From NCBI GenBank assembly GCA_033239525.1, contig BSYO01000011.1, positions 11,435,078 through 11,499,077 on the forward strand: 64,000 nt of DNA, written 5' to 3'. Shown piece by piece: positions 46,031 to 57,687 of the stretch; within the stretch, counting starts at the first letter, position 1; each line of letters begins with the position of its first letter. Both the position numbers and the translations under genes were made by a program. The notes under the pieces are model-generated. The model ran no database searches and was not told the DNA's origin. It worked only from the letters and a program-made list of their open reading frames with translations. Source of the DNA: Nepenthes gracilis (lineage: Eukaryota; Streptophyta; Magnoliopsida; Caryophyllales; Nepenthaceae).

Positions 46031-48057
46031 TTTTTTAGGAAATAGGTAGTTTTCTGAAATTTCAAGATTGTATGCATAGATGCTCAAAAGAAGGTTTTCT
46101 CTCACTTCAAACCAGATATCTCATGCACACTCAAAAACAGAGGGAAGTTATTTCAAAACTTATAAAAACCTTTCGTCAAAGTCGTCGGGCAAAGTGGGAA
46201 GTGTGAGAATGTTGTATTTTTGCCTGAACTGAAGTTGTGCAAAACAGGTACCAAGGGCAATCTGCTGACGCTACTAATGCACGAATCACCTGTAGTTTGA
46301 CTTTGGAACTTTAGCTTGAGCTGCTACCTCTCGGATAAGTTGTATTTCGTTTCTGGACACCTGCAGCTTGAGCTTCTATCACCATGAGCTTAAGGATGCA
46401 TGTTGAGCAACCTCCAAATACAAATTGAACTGCTACATAATTTCCCTTGAATATATAGTCAAGTGATGGTCGCTTGAAGTCACTTGGATTAGCTTCACGC
46501 AAGCCAATCTTTTTGTGAAACTCACCCTTACCGAATAAAACTTTAAAACTTATATCTATACACAAGACATAATAAAATAATAGATTCAAGATGCAGCTTA
46601 ATATCACAAAATTTGCTAACAATAATGACAGACCTAATAAAGAATAGTCACAATTACTTTGAGAATGGTGATCAGAGATTTGAGATGAACCAACTAAAGC
46701 ACACAAAATCAAAGAATACCCACTTAATCACTGGTTTTGCTGTAAGACTGTACCTGAGATGCACAAGCTAAGACAGCTATAATTCATAATTGCCAAATCA
46801 AAATGGAAACTGTGTAATGAAACAGAATCAAGAACACCCTTAAAAGGCAACCCAACTCATTAGCTGAAAAAACTTCAAAATTGAGTTGTTTTAGTATATA
46901 ATTGCAGACTGTGAAGGCCAAATACCAGAGTAGAAAAATCTTCAGAAATTGTACTTGCAGAACTTGATGCCATAACCAAAATAGGGCAAAATCAGATTAG
47001 GAATTGTGGTTTGCAGATTGCTGATTAAAGAATTGTGTTTCTTAATTTGTTTGCAGAATTTGTGTTTGGAGCATTTTTGGTGGAAACAAAGCTGAATTCC
47101 CTGGGATTGGAACCTATTATTATATCAGTTGTGATGAAATGACTTCAATCACGGGGAAAATGACGTGTTTCTAAGGGAAAGGGAGAAAATTTTGAGGGAG
47201 AGTGGAGAAGAGTTGAGAATTAGAAGAAGGGAAGGGAGTTCAGAAGCTAGGCAAAGGTCGAAAGGAAGAATCCAAGCTGAGTTCATGGTCAATCATTCAC
47301 ATGACTACATGGGGCTACTGTTGCTTGATGTAGATTGTTTTTTAACAAACTGAATAAAATGGCTACTTAATACAGTTGGTTGAAACTGTTAGAAATATTA
47401 TGAAATTAATCAAATGTGAACAACTGAAAATAGACCTAGCATGCTGTCAACCATGTTTGTTCAAGCAAGAGACTGAAATTGAAATTTGATTTGTAATTTG
47501 ATAGGGAACTTCTAGTATTCTTCTTGATGCATTTTCATATTCCTCAATTGAAATAGATGACTGTTAATCACCCTCAACTAATGGAATTGAATTCCTAATA
47601 ACTTAGGTACATGAAGGGCTACATTGTATGAATACTAACAGTAACATGGCCACTTCTTGACTAGATGCATGACAAAGTTTTAATTATTATAGGCTGCTGC
47701 ATCATTTGTTAGAGGTCGGAACTGTTGCTAAAGTGGCTGTAACTGTATTTGCTGAAGTGTACTGCTGCTGGAAGCTTATTCTGTTTCTCCAGTTGATGAA
47801 TTAGTAGTCTAGTGCTAGAGTTGCTTCCTTCACTTCATGACACTGCTGTGCTGCCTTGCTACTGCTGCTAGCCCCCGGTTACTTCTTGACATAAATCTTG
47901 TTGATCATGTCCTTGCTTGTATTTGATAATAAGGTGGTGGAAAATTGATCCCCTCCTGCTATTTATTTATTTAATTTAGATATATTCTTATGGGAAGAGG
48001 TACAGTTCAATGCTTATTTAGTTTATGGTACTCGTTCTTAAATAGTTATAGCTGCAG
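46031..48057. other. Intron 1 DNA up to exon 2, with direct-repeat copy 2
   Basis: The 47125-47770 stretch is the second copy of the 34780-35180 repeat. The rest has no ORF with recognisable content. A short pyrimidine tract and gctgcag give the acceptor before exon 2. Confidence 0.5.
47125..47770 (+). repeat. Dispersed direct repeat, copy 2
   Basis: Diverged counterpart of 34780-35180 in the same orientation; longer because of an extra segment near 47400-47690. Confidence 0.55.
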
Positions 48058-48230
48058 GTATTTGTTACGGATTTGTGGTCTGATCACACCCCTTGGCCAT
48101 TTAATCAATTACCGAAGAGCTATAACTTTCTAGTGAAACATGGGCCTCTTTGGAAAATGACGTATTATGGTTCAGCTCCACGAGTTGTGCATCAGTCCAA
48201 CTTTGCTGCTACTTCAACATTCATAGCACG
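48058..48230 (+). CDS. MGD1: MGDG synthase exon 2 (residues 168-225)
   Basis: Starts in phase 0 after gctgcag with [19 protein letters not shown], then [32 protein letters not shown]. This is the family's N-terminal domain, including the segment implicated in acceptor/membrane interaction in MGD1. It ends with the first two bases of an Arg codon before GTTAGT. No stop or frameshift. Confidence 0.95.
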
Positions 48231-49544
48231 GTTAGTCACTTCACTATGCATTAATTTAGTCGTTTTGGGATCTCATGTGCTAGCTATGGTTCATTAGTCT
48301 AATATCTGTGATCTCTATTTACAATTCCTTTGATCCTTAAGCTGATTAGGTCTCTAAGGTGGGGATGCTATTGGATGCGAGGCATAATTGTTTCAATGTT
48401 TAAAAAGCTTCTTTTGAGTAAAAGTGAAATTCTTATGTTTATTACTGGTCATCCTTGCCCTGTATTAATATGATAAAGGCATATGACTGAATTGAATGCT
48501 TTAGCTGAGACCACGACATACCTATGTTTTCATGTGAAAAAAACTGGTTTGTCTGCTTCTTACTATTAACTCATAGGGTAGGAAGAATGGGTAAGTTAAA
48601 CAATCAAACAGTCTAGGTATGAGAGCTCCCTTTTGACCTTTCTCCTTTAGGATGTTGGGAATTTTTTAGAAGTAATTATTGGGGGTTGGTGGTGAACTGC
48701 CTTGGATTTGTTGTTGATGTTGAACAACCTAGTTAAACTGGTTTATTCATTTACAGTTACTGTCAATGGCTGAGATCTTGCAACAGAAACTATCACAGTC
48801 AAAGTAAACCATCCGTGTTAAGTACTGCCAGAAGACCATGGAAATGCATCATTGATAATTGAGAAGTTGGATGGCAACTTTATGCTCCTTTTCTTTTCCT
48901 TTACTATTTTTTTGGTAGTTGTTCATGACAACTAAAATAAGGTATGTACAGAATACTTAGCTCAAGCATCCATCGAGACCAAGAAGAGGTGCTAAGGCTA
49001 GCTAGGGTATACCCGAGCAATACATCAAGGAAACATACACAAAAGAGGCGGGACCCCAACCCTACCCATTCAAAAGTTTGTTTATTATAAACATAGAACT
49101 TCCAAGTAACTCATAACAACAATGGAATAAGACGCTGTCCTCAAGGAGAAGGGTAACTTGATCACTTGGCCCCATTTTGTTTCTATTCTTGTTCTTGTTC
49201 GCCTTCTTAGTGTTTGGAGGCAATAGGAGAGTCTCACCTTTTCGGTCTTTTCTATCTCAAAATGGAGAATCATACAAAGCTCTTAACCAAAGTGACGTGG
49301 GAGAATAATGTAGGCTCAAGAGAAACAACAGATTCATCAATGACAAAGTTTTTGGGTAATCAAACATCAGCACAACAAAGGGGTTAGCAATGTGGGTAGC
49401 ATCAATTGCAACCTCAATGTGAAAAGTTGTTTGGAAGCCACCAAATTTGGTGGTGCCTTCACGATTTCGGGTAGCCTAGGGCTATTAGACAGAGCATCCA
49501 CTAGTAGGATTGAACCCAAAAAAAAAAAAAAAAATCCAAATTGC

Positions 49545-49669
49545 CTAAACCAAACTCCCAATGACAGTTTGATATATGCACGGTTTGGTTATTGTTTGAT
49601 TTTTTAACCAAACTGGATTTTCAGTTTGGTTGCAGTATTGGAGTTTGAACCAAACTAAATCAAGCCAAA

Positions 49670-49718
<49 letters not shown>

Positions 49719-50445
49719 ATAAATATATTTGCTATTGTAAATAAAAATATCTTGATCATACTTATTTAGACTGTACTTCTTATTCTCAATCGATTTTCAA
49801 TATAAGTAGTTAAATTATTAATCCTTTAAGTGTTCATCCTCACCTAAATTATTCATTTTTTTATTAATTCTCAATATTGACCATGTTTCAAGTAAATTTT
49901 CATAATATTAAAGAAGCTTTACATGATATTAGAAAGTTTTAAGAAACTATATCATATAATGTTATTGTTTCTGAATATAATATTTTATTATTTTCATATT
50001 GTTTTTTTGATTTATTAGTATGTTACAAATCCTTTTTCACATCGAGTATTGTAGACTAAGCTTAAATTTGGCATTGTAGTATTTCTTAATTGATGAATAA
50101 TTTTTCACTTAAAATATTATTTTATATTTCTTTGTTGTATATTTTTACTATATTTGTTACGTTATTTTGGAATATATTTGAGATATTGTTATTTCTATGT
50201 TAATATTATTGCTTGTTTACTTTGATTTTTTATATCATGTATTAAATTGAATAAATAGTTTTTTTGACAAATGAGCTTAATAGTACAAATAGTGTAAACC
50301 GCCAAAACTAAAACAACCCACATTTTGATGTTTTAAGCGGTTTGTCTCAACTAACTATTTGGTTTGGTAAAAATCCAAACCGTAATATGCGGTTTGGTTG
50401 CAGATTAACCTCCAATCCACACCAAACCAATCCATATTCACCCCT
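49545..50445. repeat. 'ggtttggtt' repeat island
   Basis: Clusters of aaccaaac and gtttggtt, direct and inverted, at 49545-49675 and 50330-50430 flank a very AT-rich core. The right end, 'caatccatattcacccctat', reads on the other strand as ataggggtgaata..., like the ends of plant hAT-type MITEs. No matching left terminus was found, so the class is a guess. Confidence 0.35.
49671..49719. repeat. (CA)n(TA)n microsatellite
   Basis: About 16 CA dinucleotides followed by about 8 TA dinucleotides. Confidence 0.95.
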
Positions 50446-51362
50446 ATCCATCGGAGTATCAAGCAGGAAAAAGCATCTAGGAGGTCATGCATGGGACCAC
50501 ATTCTTCTTGCTATCCTGAATGGTATCTCCAAATAACTTATATTTATATGCACTGGTTTTTTGAAGTTGTCTTTTAAGTCATGTGCTATGTCTTAGATAT
50601 GTACTAAACTCCATGCATTGAACAATTTGAAAGCATTGCTTGAAGGGTACACCACAAAGATCAAACCGAGGAATCTTTTTGTAGGACCCATTTGTTTACT
50701 TTTCTTGTTTCGATTTTTGAACACCCTGGTTGAAATCTCATCGTATGAGATCTTTTTTTCGTGTTTTGCTTTTTGCACATTTCTTGCTTTGTGCGTATCA
50801 TGAGTGTGTGTCATCATTGTGGTGATAATGATGGTGGGAAAGTGGGTTTGAATGAATTTTTGGTGCCCATTTATACTTTGTGCACATAATTGTGACCTAT
50901 GGCTATTATCTCTGTAGTGTGGTTGTTTAAGTCTGTGTGTATCCTCATCTTGTCATTACTTCTGTATTTTGTTAATTGCTATATTTGGATGCAATTGAGT
51001 TATTTTGACCTGGATGTGCAGCCTGGATGCCACATCTGGCTTTTGTCTTGGAAGAAATAATTTGGTTGGGGTTTTGAGCCTTATAGATTTGTGAACTACC
51101 TGCTTTCCACAATGCATACTTCTAGCTTGTTAGAACTTGGACTGTGCAGGCCCTTGGGTGTGGTGTGCAGTTATACCTTCTCTGCAACCTTCATTGTCAT
51201 TCATGGTGACAAAACAAGTTTGGTATTAGACACCTTTAGGGAGTGATTATCTCCTCTCCACTTCTATTCTTCTCCTTGTTGGCAATATGTTAGATCTCTG
51301 ATAAATTGATGTTTTGGGTATATCTTCAGCATCATTTGACTTTGCTACATTATGTCTGACAG

Positions 51363-51524
51363 GGAGGTAGCTAAAGGATTGATGAAATACCAGCCAGATA
51401 TCATCATAAGCGTGCATCCTCTGATGCAGCATGTTCCACTTCGAATCTTGAGGGCCAAGGGGCTTTTGCAGAAAATTGTCTTTACAACCATAGTGACAGA
51501 TTTAAGCACTTGCCATCCTACATG
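51363..51524 (+). CDS. MGD1: MGDG synthase exon 3 (residues 225-279)
   Basis: Completes the split Arg, then [53 protein letters not shown], and the first two bases of the Trp codon. SVHP and VTDL are conserved MGD motifs at the domain boundary. Donor gtaggc. Confidence 0.95.
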
Positions 51525-51620
51525 GTAGGCTATACAATTGCACTTCTAAAGTAGTACTCTCTTAACTTTGCTGTCCTAGTTCTGCTAAGCTATCAAGTTC
51601 TGTCTATTTTTTGCTATCAG

Positions 51621-51762
51621 GTTTCATAAGCTTGTAACTAGGTGCTACTGCCCATCAAATGATGTAGCAAGAAGAGCCATGAAAGCAGGATTGCAGTCTT
51701 CCCAAATCAGGGTTTATGGGCTTCCTGTACGACCTTCCTTTGTTAAGCCTGTTAAGCCAAAG
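51621..51762 (+). CDS. MGD1: MGDG synthase exon 4 (residues 279-326)
   Basis: Completes Trp, then [47 protein letters not shown]; ends phase 0 before gtagca. The segment enters the C-terminal nucleotide-sugar-binding domain. Intron 3 before it is only 96 bp and intron 4 after it is 359 bp, in contrast to introns 1, 2 and 7. Confidence 0.95.
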
Positions 51763-52121
51763 GTAGCACAGCTCTGTGTCAATTATGGCCTATTGTCCCT
51801 GATATGTGAATGCAAATGCTGATAAAGATTGTTTTAGTAGTATTTTGTTTGGTGAATCTTTGAGTCTCCTTCTTGTATCATGCATGTTAGGTGCACAATT
51901 GATGAATTTGTGAATTGGTCTTTCTGCAAGTTTATTTGTGTTGGGCATGGTACATTATTCATAATTATTTTCTTATACTGCTTCTTTCATGCTTTTGAAT
52001 GCCTTATGATGGCCTACTGGTAAAATGTCTTGAGCTGTAATAAGGAAATTTGGTTGTTTTTTAAACACTTGATCTGTTCATTTTATCTTTTGTTCAGTTG
52101 CTTAACTTACTTATCCACCAG

Positions 52122-52346
52122 GATGAGTTGAGGAAGGAACTGGGAATGGATGAGCATCTTCCTGCTGTGTTATTGATGGGAGGAGGTGAAGGTATGGGTC
52201 CAATCGAGGCTACTGCTCGGGCCCTTGGGGAAGCATTGTATGATGAAAATCTTGGGGTGCCCATGGGTCAGGTACTTGTAATATGTGGTCGTAACAAAAA
52301 ACTCGCCAACAAATTGAATGCGATTGATTGGAAGGTTCCTGTCCAG
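52122..52346 (+). CDS. MGD1: MGDG synthase exon 5 (residues 327-401)
   Basis: [20 protein letters not shown] followed by [15 protein letters not shown] and [17 protein letters not shown], ending DWKVPVQ. The [10 protein letters not shown] loop (about residues 346-355) is the conserved nucleotide-binding loop of the GT28 family. Acceptor caccag, donor gtatat, phase 0 at both ends. Confidence 0.95.
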
Positions 52347-52447
52347 GTATATTTGTTGTTATGGATGCCCCTTTCTCTTTTATTGTTATCTCGGACACCA
52401 GCGTGGTGTTAATGACTCATATGTAGATGTGCTGATGAGATTTTCAG

Positions 52448-52510
52448 GTGAAAGGGTTTGTCACTAAAATGGAAGTATGCATGGGGGCTTGTGATTGCAT
52501 TATCACTAAG
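52448..52510 (+). CDS. MGD1: MGDG synthase exon 6 (residues 402-422)
   Basis: [20 protein letters not shown] plus Lys; 21 codons, phase 0 at both ends, acceptor ttcag, donor gtgagt. The position after KME is Val where I recall Glu as usual (KMEECMGACD or KMEEAMGACD). The effect is unknown; it could be a sequencing error, since gaa to gta is one base. Confidence 0.93.
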
Positions 52511-52587
52511 GTGAGTATTTTAATCACAAGGGATATTATTATCTCAATTAAATGCTTTGTCAATGAACTTTCTTTTTGCCTGTCCAG

Positions 52588-52662
52588 GCTGGCCCAGGAA
52601 CTATTGCCGAAGCTATGATTCGAGGACTTCCAATAATTCTCAGTGATTACATTGCTGGGCAG
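52588..52662 (+). CDS. MGD1: MGDG synthase exon 7 (residues 423-447)
   Basis: [20 protein letters not shown] then YIAGQ; 25 codons, acceptor gtccag, donor gtaatg, phase 0. AGPGTIAEA is the UDP-galactose-binding motif at the base of the C-terminal domain. The family continues with EAGNVPYVVENG and about 85 further residues; these are not between here and 64000, so the gene is incomplete in this window. Confidence 0.94.
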
Positions 52663-53589
52663 GTAATGATTGATTGGTTCTACTGCTCTTCTTGGTTTTC
52701 TACCTTAATTTTGTTTCCCATTTGGTTGAAGAAAATATATTCCCTTTGTAAGTACTTCATATTGTTTAGACAGATGCAGTAGTGTGTGGTAGAGTAGCAG
52801 TGGTGGGATGGTTCTGGAAGCCCCTGTGGAGTATGATGGTGGTAGTAAAAAGAGGTGGTTTGATGGTCGTAATGGTGGTACTGATGAATTGTTACTGTTG
52901 ATTATTGGCCTGGTTTGAAACCACGCCCTAGAGGGGACTAAATTTGGTGTAGGATTATGACTTCTTTTCCAACAAGTTAGAAATGTTAGCCTGATTATCT
53001 TAACTTCAATTTGGTATGTGAACACTGTGCAATGAACCAAAGAAATTAAATTATCAAGTGAATGTTATTGCAACTTAACCATCACAAGGACATAAGATTA
53101 AATACAGTCAAGCAATTCCAAATGGTGTAGTCATCAAGATCAATTGCCCTGAATAGAGAAGTTTGATTTGCTTGCTATGAATACAGAGAAACAAATATTC
53201 AAAGGGTCTACTTTAAGTTCTCACCTATTTGCTGTAGTTAGCTATAATCCTATGATATATGTTTAAGATAAGGTTCTTTAATTTATATTACTTGCAAATG
53301 GTACTGTTTTGATAGATGTAATTAGAGCGGGTATGAAAAGCAAAGGTAGGTTGATGGATTGAGGCTTTAGAACCTAAGGAGTTTAAGATAAAGTAAAACA
53401 AAATGCATAAAAGTTTAAATTTGTAATCTTAAATAGAATAATGAAGTTAAAATTAATGATCATGTTTTTCATTTGTCACATTATAATTCAAGAAAATTGA
53501 GAAATTGACGATGATGTGACACATGGGATTTTCAAAAGTTGGTTAAAATAGAGAAATATTCTGGTCTTGCTTTATGATTGAAATGCACC

Positions 53590-54390
53590 TAAATATTTCA
53601 AAGAAAATTTTTACTATAGTTATTAAATCTACTATACTTTATGGATCTAATGTTAGGGAACTTAACAATATATAAGAAAAATAAACATTGCGGAAATGAA
53701 AATATCAAGGTTATTGAGTTTGGTACTTTAAAGATAAAAAAATGAATGAGCATATATGTAGACATTAAACGCCACTCTTATAGAAGAAAAAAATGAGGGA
53801 AGGATGGTTGTTGTGGTCTAGGCACTTGCAGAGTAGGCCAAATAAATTGCTAGTTAGAAAATGTGATTTGATTGCTGTTATAGGTTAGAAGATAGGGAGA
53901 TTTAGGCCAACAAAAATTTGGATTAAATCTAATATGAAATTGTTGACTTTCAAAGGGTGTTGCAATAAATCAAGTCGAATGGAGGAATCTTATTCATATA
54001 GCTAACCACAGTTAGTAGGAATTTAAGGCTTCATTGTTTCATCATTTAATTTACTTGGTTCTTGACTTAATAGGTAGGCATTAGATGCTACTCTTATAGA
54101 AGAAAAAAAAATGAGGGAAGGATGGTTGTCGTGGTCTAGACACTTGCAGAGTAGGCCAAATAAACTGCTAGTTAGAAAATGTGATTTGATTGCTGTTGTA
54201 GGCTAGAAGAAAGGGAAATGTAGGCCAACAAAAACTTGGATTAAATCTGATATGAAATTGCTAACTTCCAAAAGGTGTTGTAATAAACCGAGTGGGATGG
54301 AGAACTCGTATTCATATAGCTATCCACACTTGGTAGGAATTTAAGGCTTTGTTGTTTTATCATTTAATTTACTTGGTTCCTGACTTAAGT
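53590..54390 (+). pseudogene. LINE ORF2 C-terminal fragment with tandem duplication
   Basis: Near 53600-53770 a frame keeps words such as LYGSECW-like 'TLWI*C' and NIAEMKISR, the end of plant LINE RT (usual ...CWAVKKQHIHKMSVAEMRMLRWM). Near 53785 and 54102 each duplicated unit reads EKKMREGWLLWS..LQSRPNKLL, matching the widespread KMRENRLRWFGHVQRRP phrase. All frames have stops. Confidence 0.65.
53759..54388 (+). repeat. ~316-bp tandem duplication of LINE-derived DNA
   Basis: Unit 1, 53759-54074; unit 2, 54075 to about 54388. Both start 'ta(g)gcatt...ctcttatagaag' and contain 'gagggaaggatggttgt', 'cacttgcagagtaggccaaa' and end 'atttaatttacttggtt'. The units differ by scattered substitutions. 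Confidence 0.88.
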
Positions 54391-55661
54391 GGACTGTATT
54401 AGACAAATAAACTACTCAATCACCTATTGAGAGAGAGCAACTGAATCCACTTTCTTGAGGTATCAACTTGAGAACCTTGATTCTTTTCAGTTTATGATAT
54501 GAATTTATGTGAAAGCTTTTTAATTGCAAATGATGATTGCAAGAAAACCTTTCAAATATAAATTTGATATTCAAATCCCAAAATAAAATGTTATGAAAAA
54601 GACTCGGTATCACAAAAGAGGTGATTTACCAATTATAAACACAAGCTCCTAGTTTTTACAAATTTACTTTAAAGGGACTTTGAATTGTATAATGATATTA
54701 GAACAGAACCCTTGGCAAATGAAAGGGCATGCAAAAGAATGTTAGTCTCGGCTGTGGAGGCTATTTGTAAGCTTATAGAAGCTTACTAGCTGTCTGTAAA
54801 GAGATGATGCTTTAGGAAGGGTTGCCCATCGGTATGAAAAACTACTCTATCCAGGAGTTTTTCTAGTCATCTTAATTTCAAATCAGGCGACTGAATTTTT
54901 GTGTTCTGAAAACGTTTCTGTCATCTGAAAGTGTATGATGTATTGCTGTATTATTTATTTGTCAGACCATCAAAAAGTGTCAAAGTAGGCCCAGTTTCAG
55001 TCTAAATTTCAGTTAGGAAAACGATTCAGTCTCTGAATTGTCTGATTCAGTAAGCCAAGCTGGGATGTCTCAATATTAGATCCAATGTATTCTGGACAAC
55101 TCGGATTTAGTAAAATGATTCAGTCACCTGAATTCAGGTTTTGATCACCTGAATTGAATTTCAGTTTGCTGTCAAAAATGTCCAGTTAAGGTCAGATCCA
55201 ACATGAAGTATTTTCAGTTGGCTACAAGAGTAAATGGTTTTTCCAATGTTTAAATGAAATCAAGGTCAAATATAAGTGACTAGGACAATTATGTTCACTA
55301 TCTTAAGTTCAAGGGACTACAAGATAGCTAAGAGTAACATTTTTGAATAAATGTTGTATAAAAAACCCTTGTATAGAGAAAGTATAAAACATAAATGCTT
55401 GGAATCTATATTGCTCATACACAGAGTGCATCTTGATAAAACTTGTGGGCATCCCAACCTTTTTCTTTGAGCTTTCATGCATCAATGCATTTGCAGCTTG
55501 AACTGTGTAAACTTATAAACACGAAAGCTATTTGACACTCAAGTTAGATTCAAAATTCATTTTTTCTATTTTTAAATAACATTTTAAAACAACATTTACT
55601 ATGACCCATTTTATCTTTGTTGTAGGCCCTGGAGTGAAACACCTAAGTGATAATAGACATG

Positions 55662-55832
55662 TATCTCTGAAGTTCCTACAATTTGAGGCTCTTTTCTTCT
55701 TTCTAGGACCTAGACTCCACTAGCTCTCCACTTGCTCCATTTAGATATATCTCTTTAGTTCCTAGAATTTGAGGCTCCTTTCTTCTTTCTAGGACCTAAC
55801 TCCACTAACTCTCCACTTTCTCCATTAGGTCC
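55662..55832 (+). repeat. 86-bp tandem duplication
   Basis: 'tatctct..agttccta.aat' followed by 'ttgaggctc.tttcttcttt' occurs at 55662 and 55748; the units continue through 'ctaggacctaga' and 'ctctccactt'. Confidence 0.85.
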
Positions 55833-57190
55833 ACAGTGCACTTACTCATCTTCCTTGTTTCTGACAGTTTTCCAAGAAATTATGGAATGGAAAAGTAAAA
55901 AAGGAAAAAAAAACTAAAACAAAATAGAAAATAAATTTCAATTTAAAGGCCCTATTTTCTTGATTATGTTTTCTATCCAAACAAACAAGGTCCTAGTGCT
56001 TGGAAATGTAGTTATGTATCTTTAGCTAAAGTGAATGTGCCCTTGTAGTTGACAACGGGAGCATTAGATCAGTGACTTATTAATCCATTTTAGACATTGC
56101 AAAATATTGGATAGGCATATTCATATTTCAGTTGCCTGAAGCATGAAGAGAGTTTGTGACCAAATGAGAGCTTAAGAGGCTGGGTTTGGGATGTAGTGGC
56201 TTTTGACTGTTGGCTGTCGTGGTTGGTCGTTATGTATGAAATGACATTATAGGGTATTGTTTGTTGTTGCAATGGACGAAATGGCAAATGATACAAGTGC
56301 AATTTGTCACGAAAGGACAAGAAACTAGAAACAATGCTAACTATGGATGAAAATATCGGTATCAATTGTAGCTATATTGATGTCTAATGATTTCGGACAA
56401 TATGTATTGGTGTTAAATATTTTGAAAAAAATTTTAGAATCATAAGTTGACAAAAAAATATCTGGCAAATATTGCGATATCCGCTGATATATTTCCGTAT
56501 TAGTGATTTTATCGCAGTATTAGAAAATTTCAATATTGAGACCTCTGATACTAATATATATTGGCCAATATATTAGATATCGGCCTATATTTTCATCCAT
56601 GATGCTAAGATTTGGGTTGGGAAACTCTCCGGTTTCCCAAACTGGTTCACATCCTAGTAATTTTGGCAAAGATCAGCTTTTAAGACTTAAGAGGCTGTGG
56701 CAAGAAAGCCAATTTTGGAGTTTAAACTTTTTTATGGCATACATTAACAAAATCTCAGTATCTTTGGCCAAATTCAAAATTTTATGAACTATATAAGAAT
56801 TAAAGTTGGACAGTCCTAGGCTGTGAAATCATTTGACATTGAATGGAAAGTCATTTCGCTTCCTTATTGATTCTTCAGCTGACATTTCGAGACAAATCTT
56901 CTTTTGGTGGCCATTTCCATTGTGGCAGCAATATGATCTGGTTAATGTCTTTCTAGTGAAGTTGTCCAACTCTAGCTCCAATAAAATGCATTACTAAGTG
57001 CTATATCTAATGATATACATACGGATATATTGAACTGGGGCTTTTGTGCAAATTGATATTCCGGTGGAGTTGTCATCATGAGAACTGGAGGTCTCGAGTA
57101 TGAATTGTTGGAACAACCTTTTGTAAAATATAATATAAGACCACATATAATAGGCCAAAAATGGTCCGACTTCTCCTACACTTTGCACAG

Positions 57191-57687
57191 TGGGAGCTTT
57201 AAGTTGGAAAAGATAACCATCAAAAATAAAATTGCATTCAATCAAAAGAACATTTTAAGAAATGACTTATAGTTGTATTACCATGTCACTTTTCTTGAGT
57301 CCATATTTTTCCCTTACAAATGCAAATAGGTTTGTGTAAATCACCTTGGAGATGTAATAAAGTATTGTTTGACCAGGTTTTGTACTAACAAAATCAAACT
57401 CGGAATTAAATAAAAACAAGGTTATCTAGCTCTATGAAATTATTTTCGCAAACACAGATCCCTTGATAACATATGGCACATGCCACAAGTCCAAGTGCAA
57501 CCTATAAAAATGCTTAAAATGTGCCGATGTGCTGCATGTGCATGCGTGGGCATGCATGTGCAATTCAAAGATTAAATAGGCCTATGAAAGATATTTAGAA
57601 TGTGAACACATGCTTTAATATACAATGGCCCTAAAAGCCTTTTACATTTCTAATGTAGATGTCCACAAAGATTGAACATCTATAACA
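57191..57687 (-). repeat. 3' LTR of the minus-strand copia relic
   Basis: Shares with the right repeat: 'agataacc(a/t)tcaaa', 'aggtttgtg', 'aaaatcaaac', 'gtgcaattca' / 'gtgcagttca', 'agccttttacatttctaatg' and 'gattgaa(c/a)atctataa'. The right copy is about 180 bp longer. Confidence 0.6.

Larger units (their letters stand above)
29005..48057 (+). other. MGD1: MGD1 intron 1 (19 kb)
   Basis: Donor gtcaga, acceptor gctgcag. Nearly all of the length comes from repeats: a gypsy element (29185-34160), a second older gypsy element (38463-44166), a diverged inverted-repeat pair (36230-36893 and 45478-46030) and diverged direct repeats (34780-35180 and 47125-47770). No host coding sequence was found within it. 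Both gypsy elements are in the same orientation as the gene, so their LTR polyadenylation signals could compete with splicing. Confidence 0.85.
48231..51362 (+). other. MGD1: MGD1 intron 2 (3.1 kb)
   Basis: Donor gttagt, acceptor ctgacag. Contains an A-tract at about 49518-49534, a (CA)n(TA)n microsatellite and an AT-rich repeat island bounded by clusters of aaccaaac / gtttggtt words (about 49545-50445). Nothing coding. Confidence 0.9.

Noticed and set aside
46311..46712. 133-codon minus-strand ORF in intron 1
   Set aside because: No known motif; T/A-rich composition; no promoter or splice context.
52098..52412. Reading exon 5 as a longer ORF from 52098 to 52412
   Set aside because: The bases before 52122 and after 52346 encode residues foreign to the MGD family; splice signals define 52122-52346.
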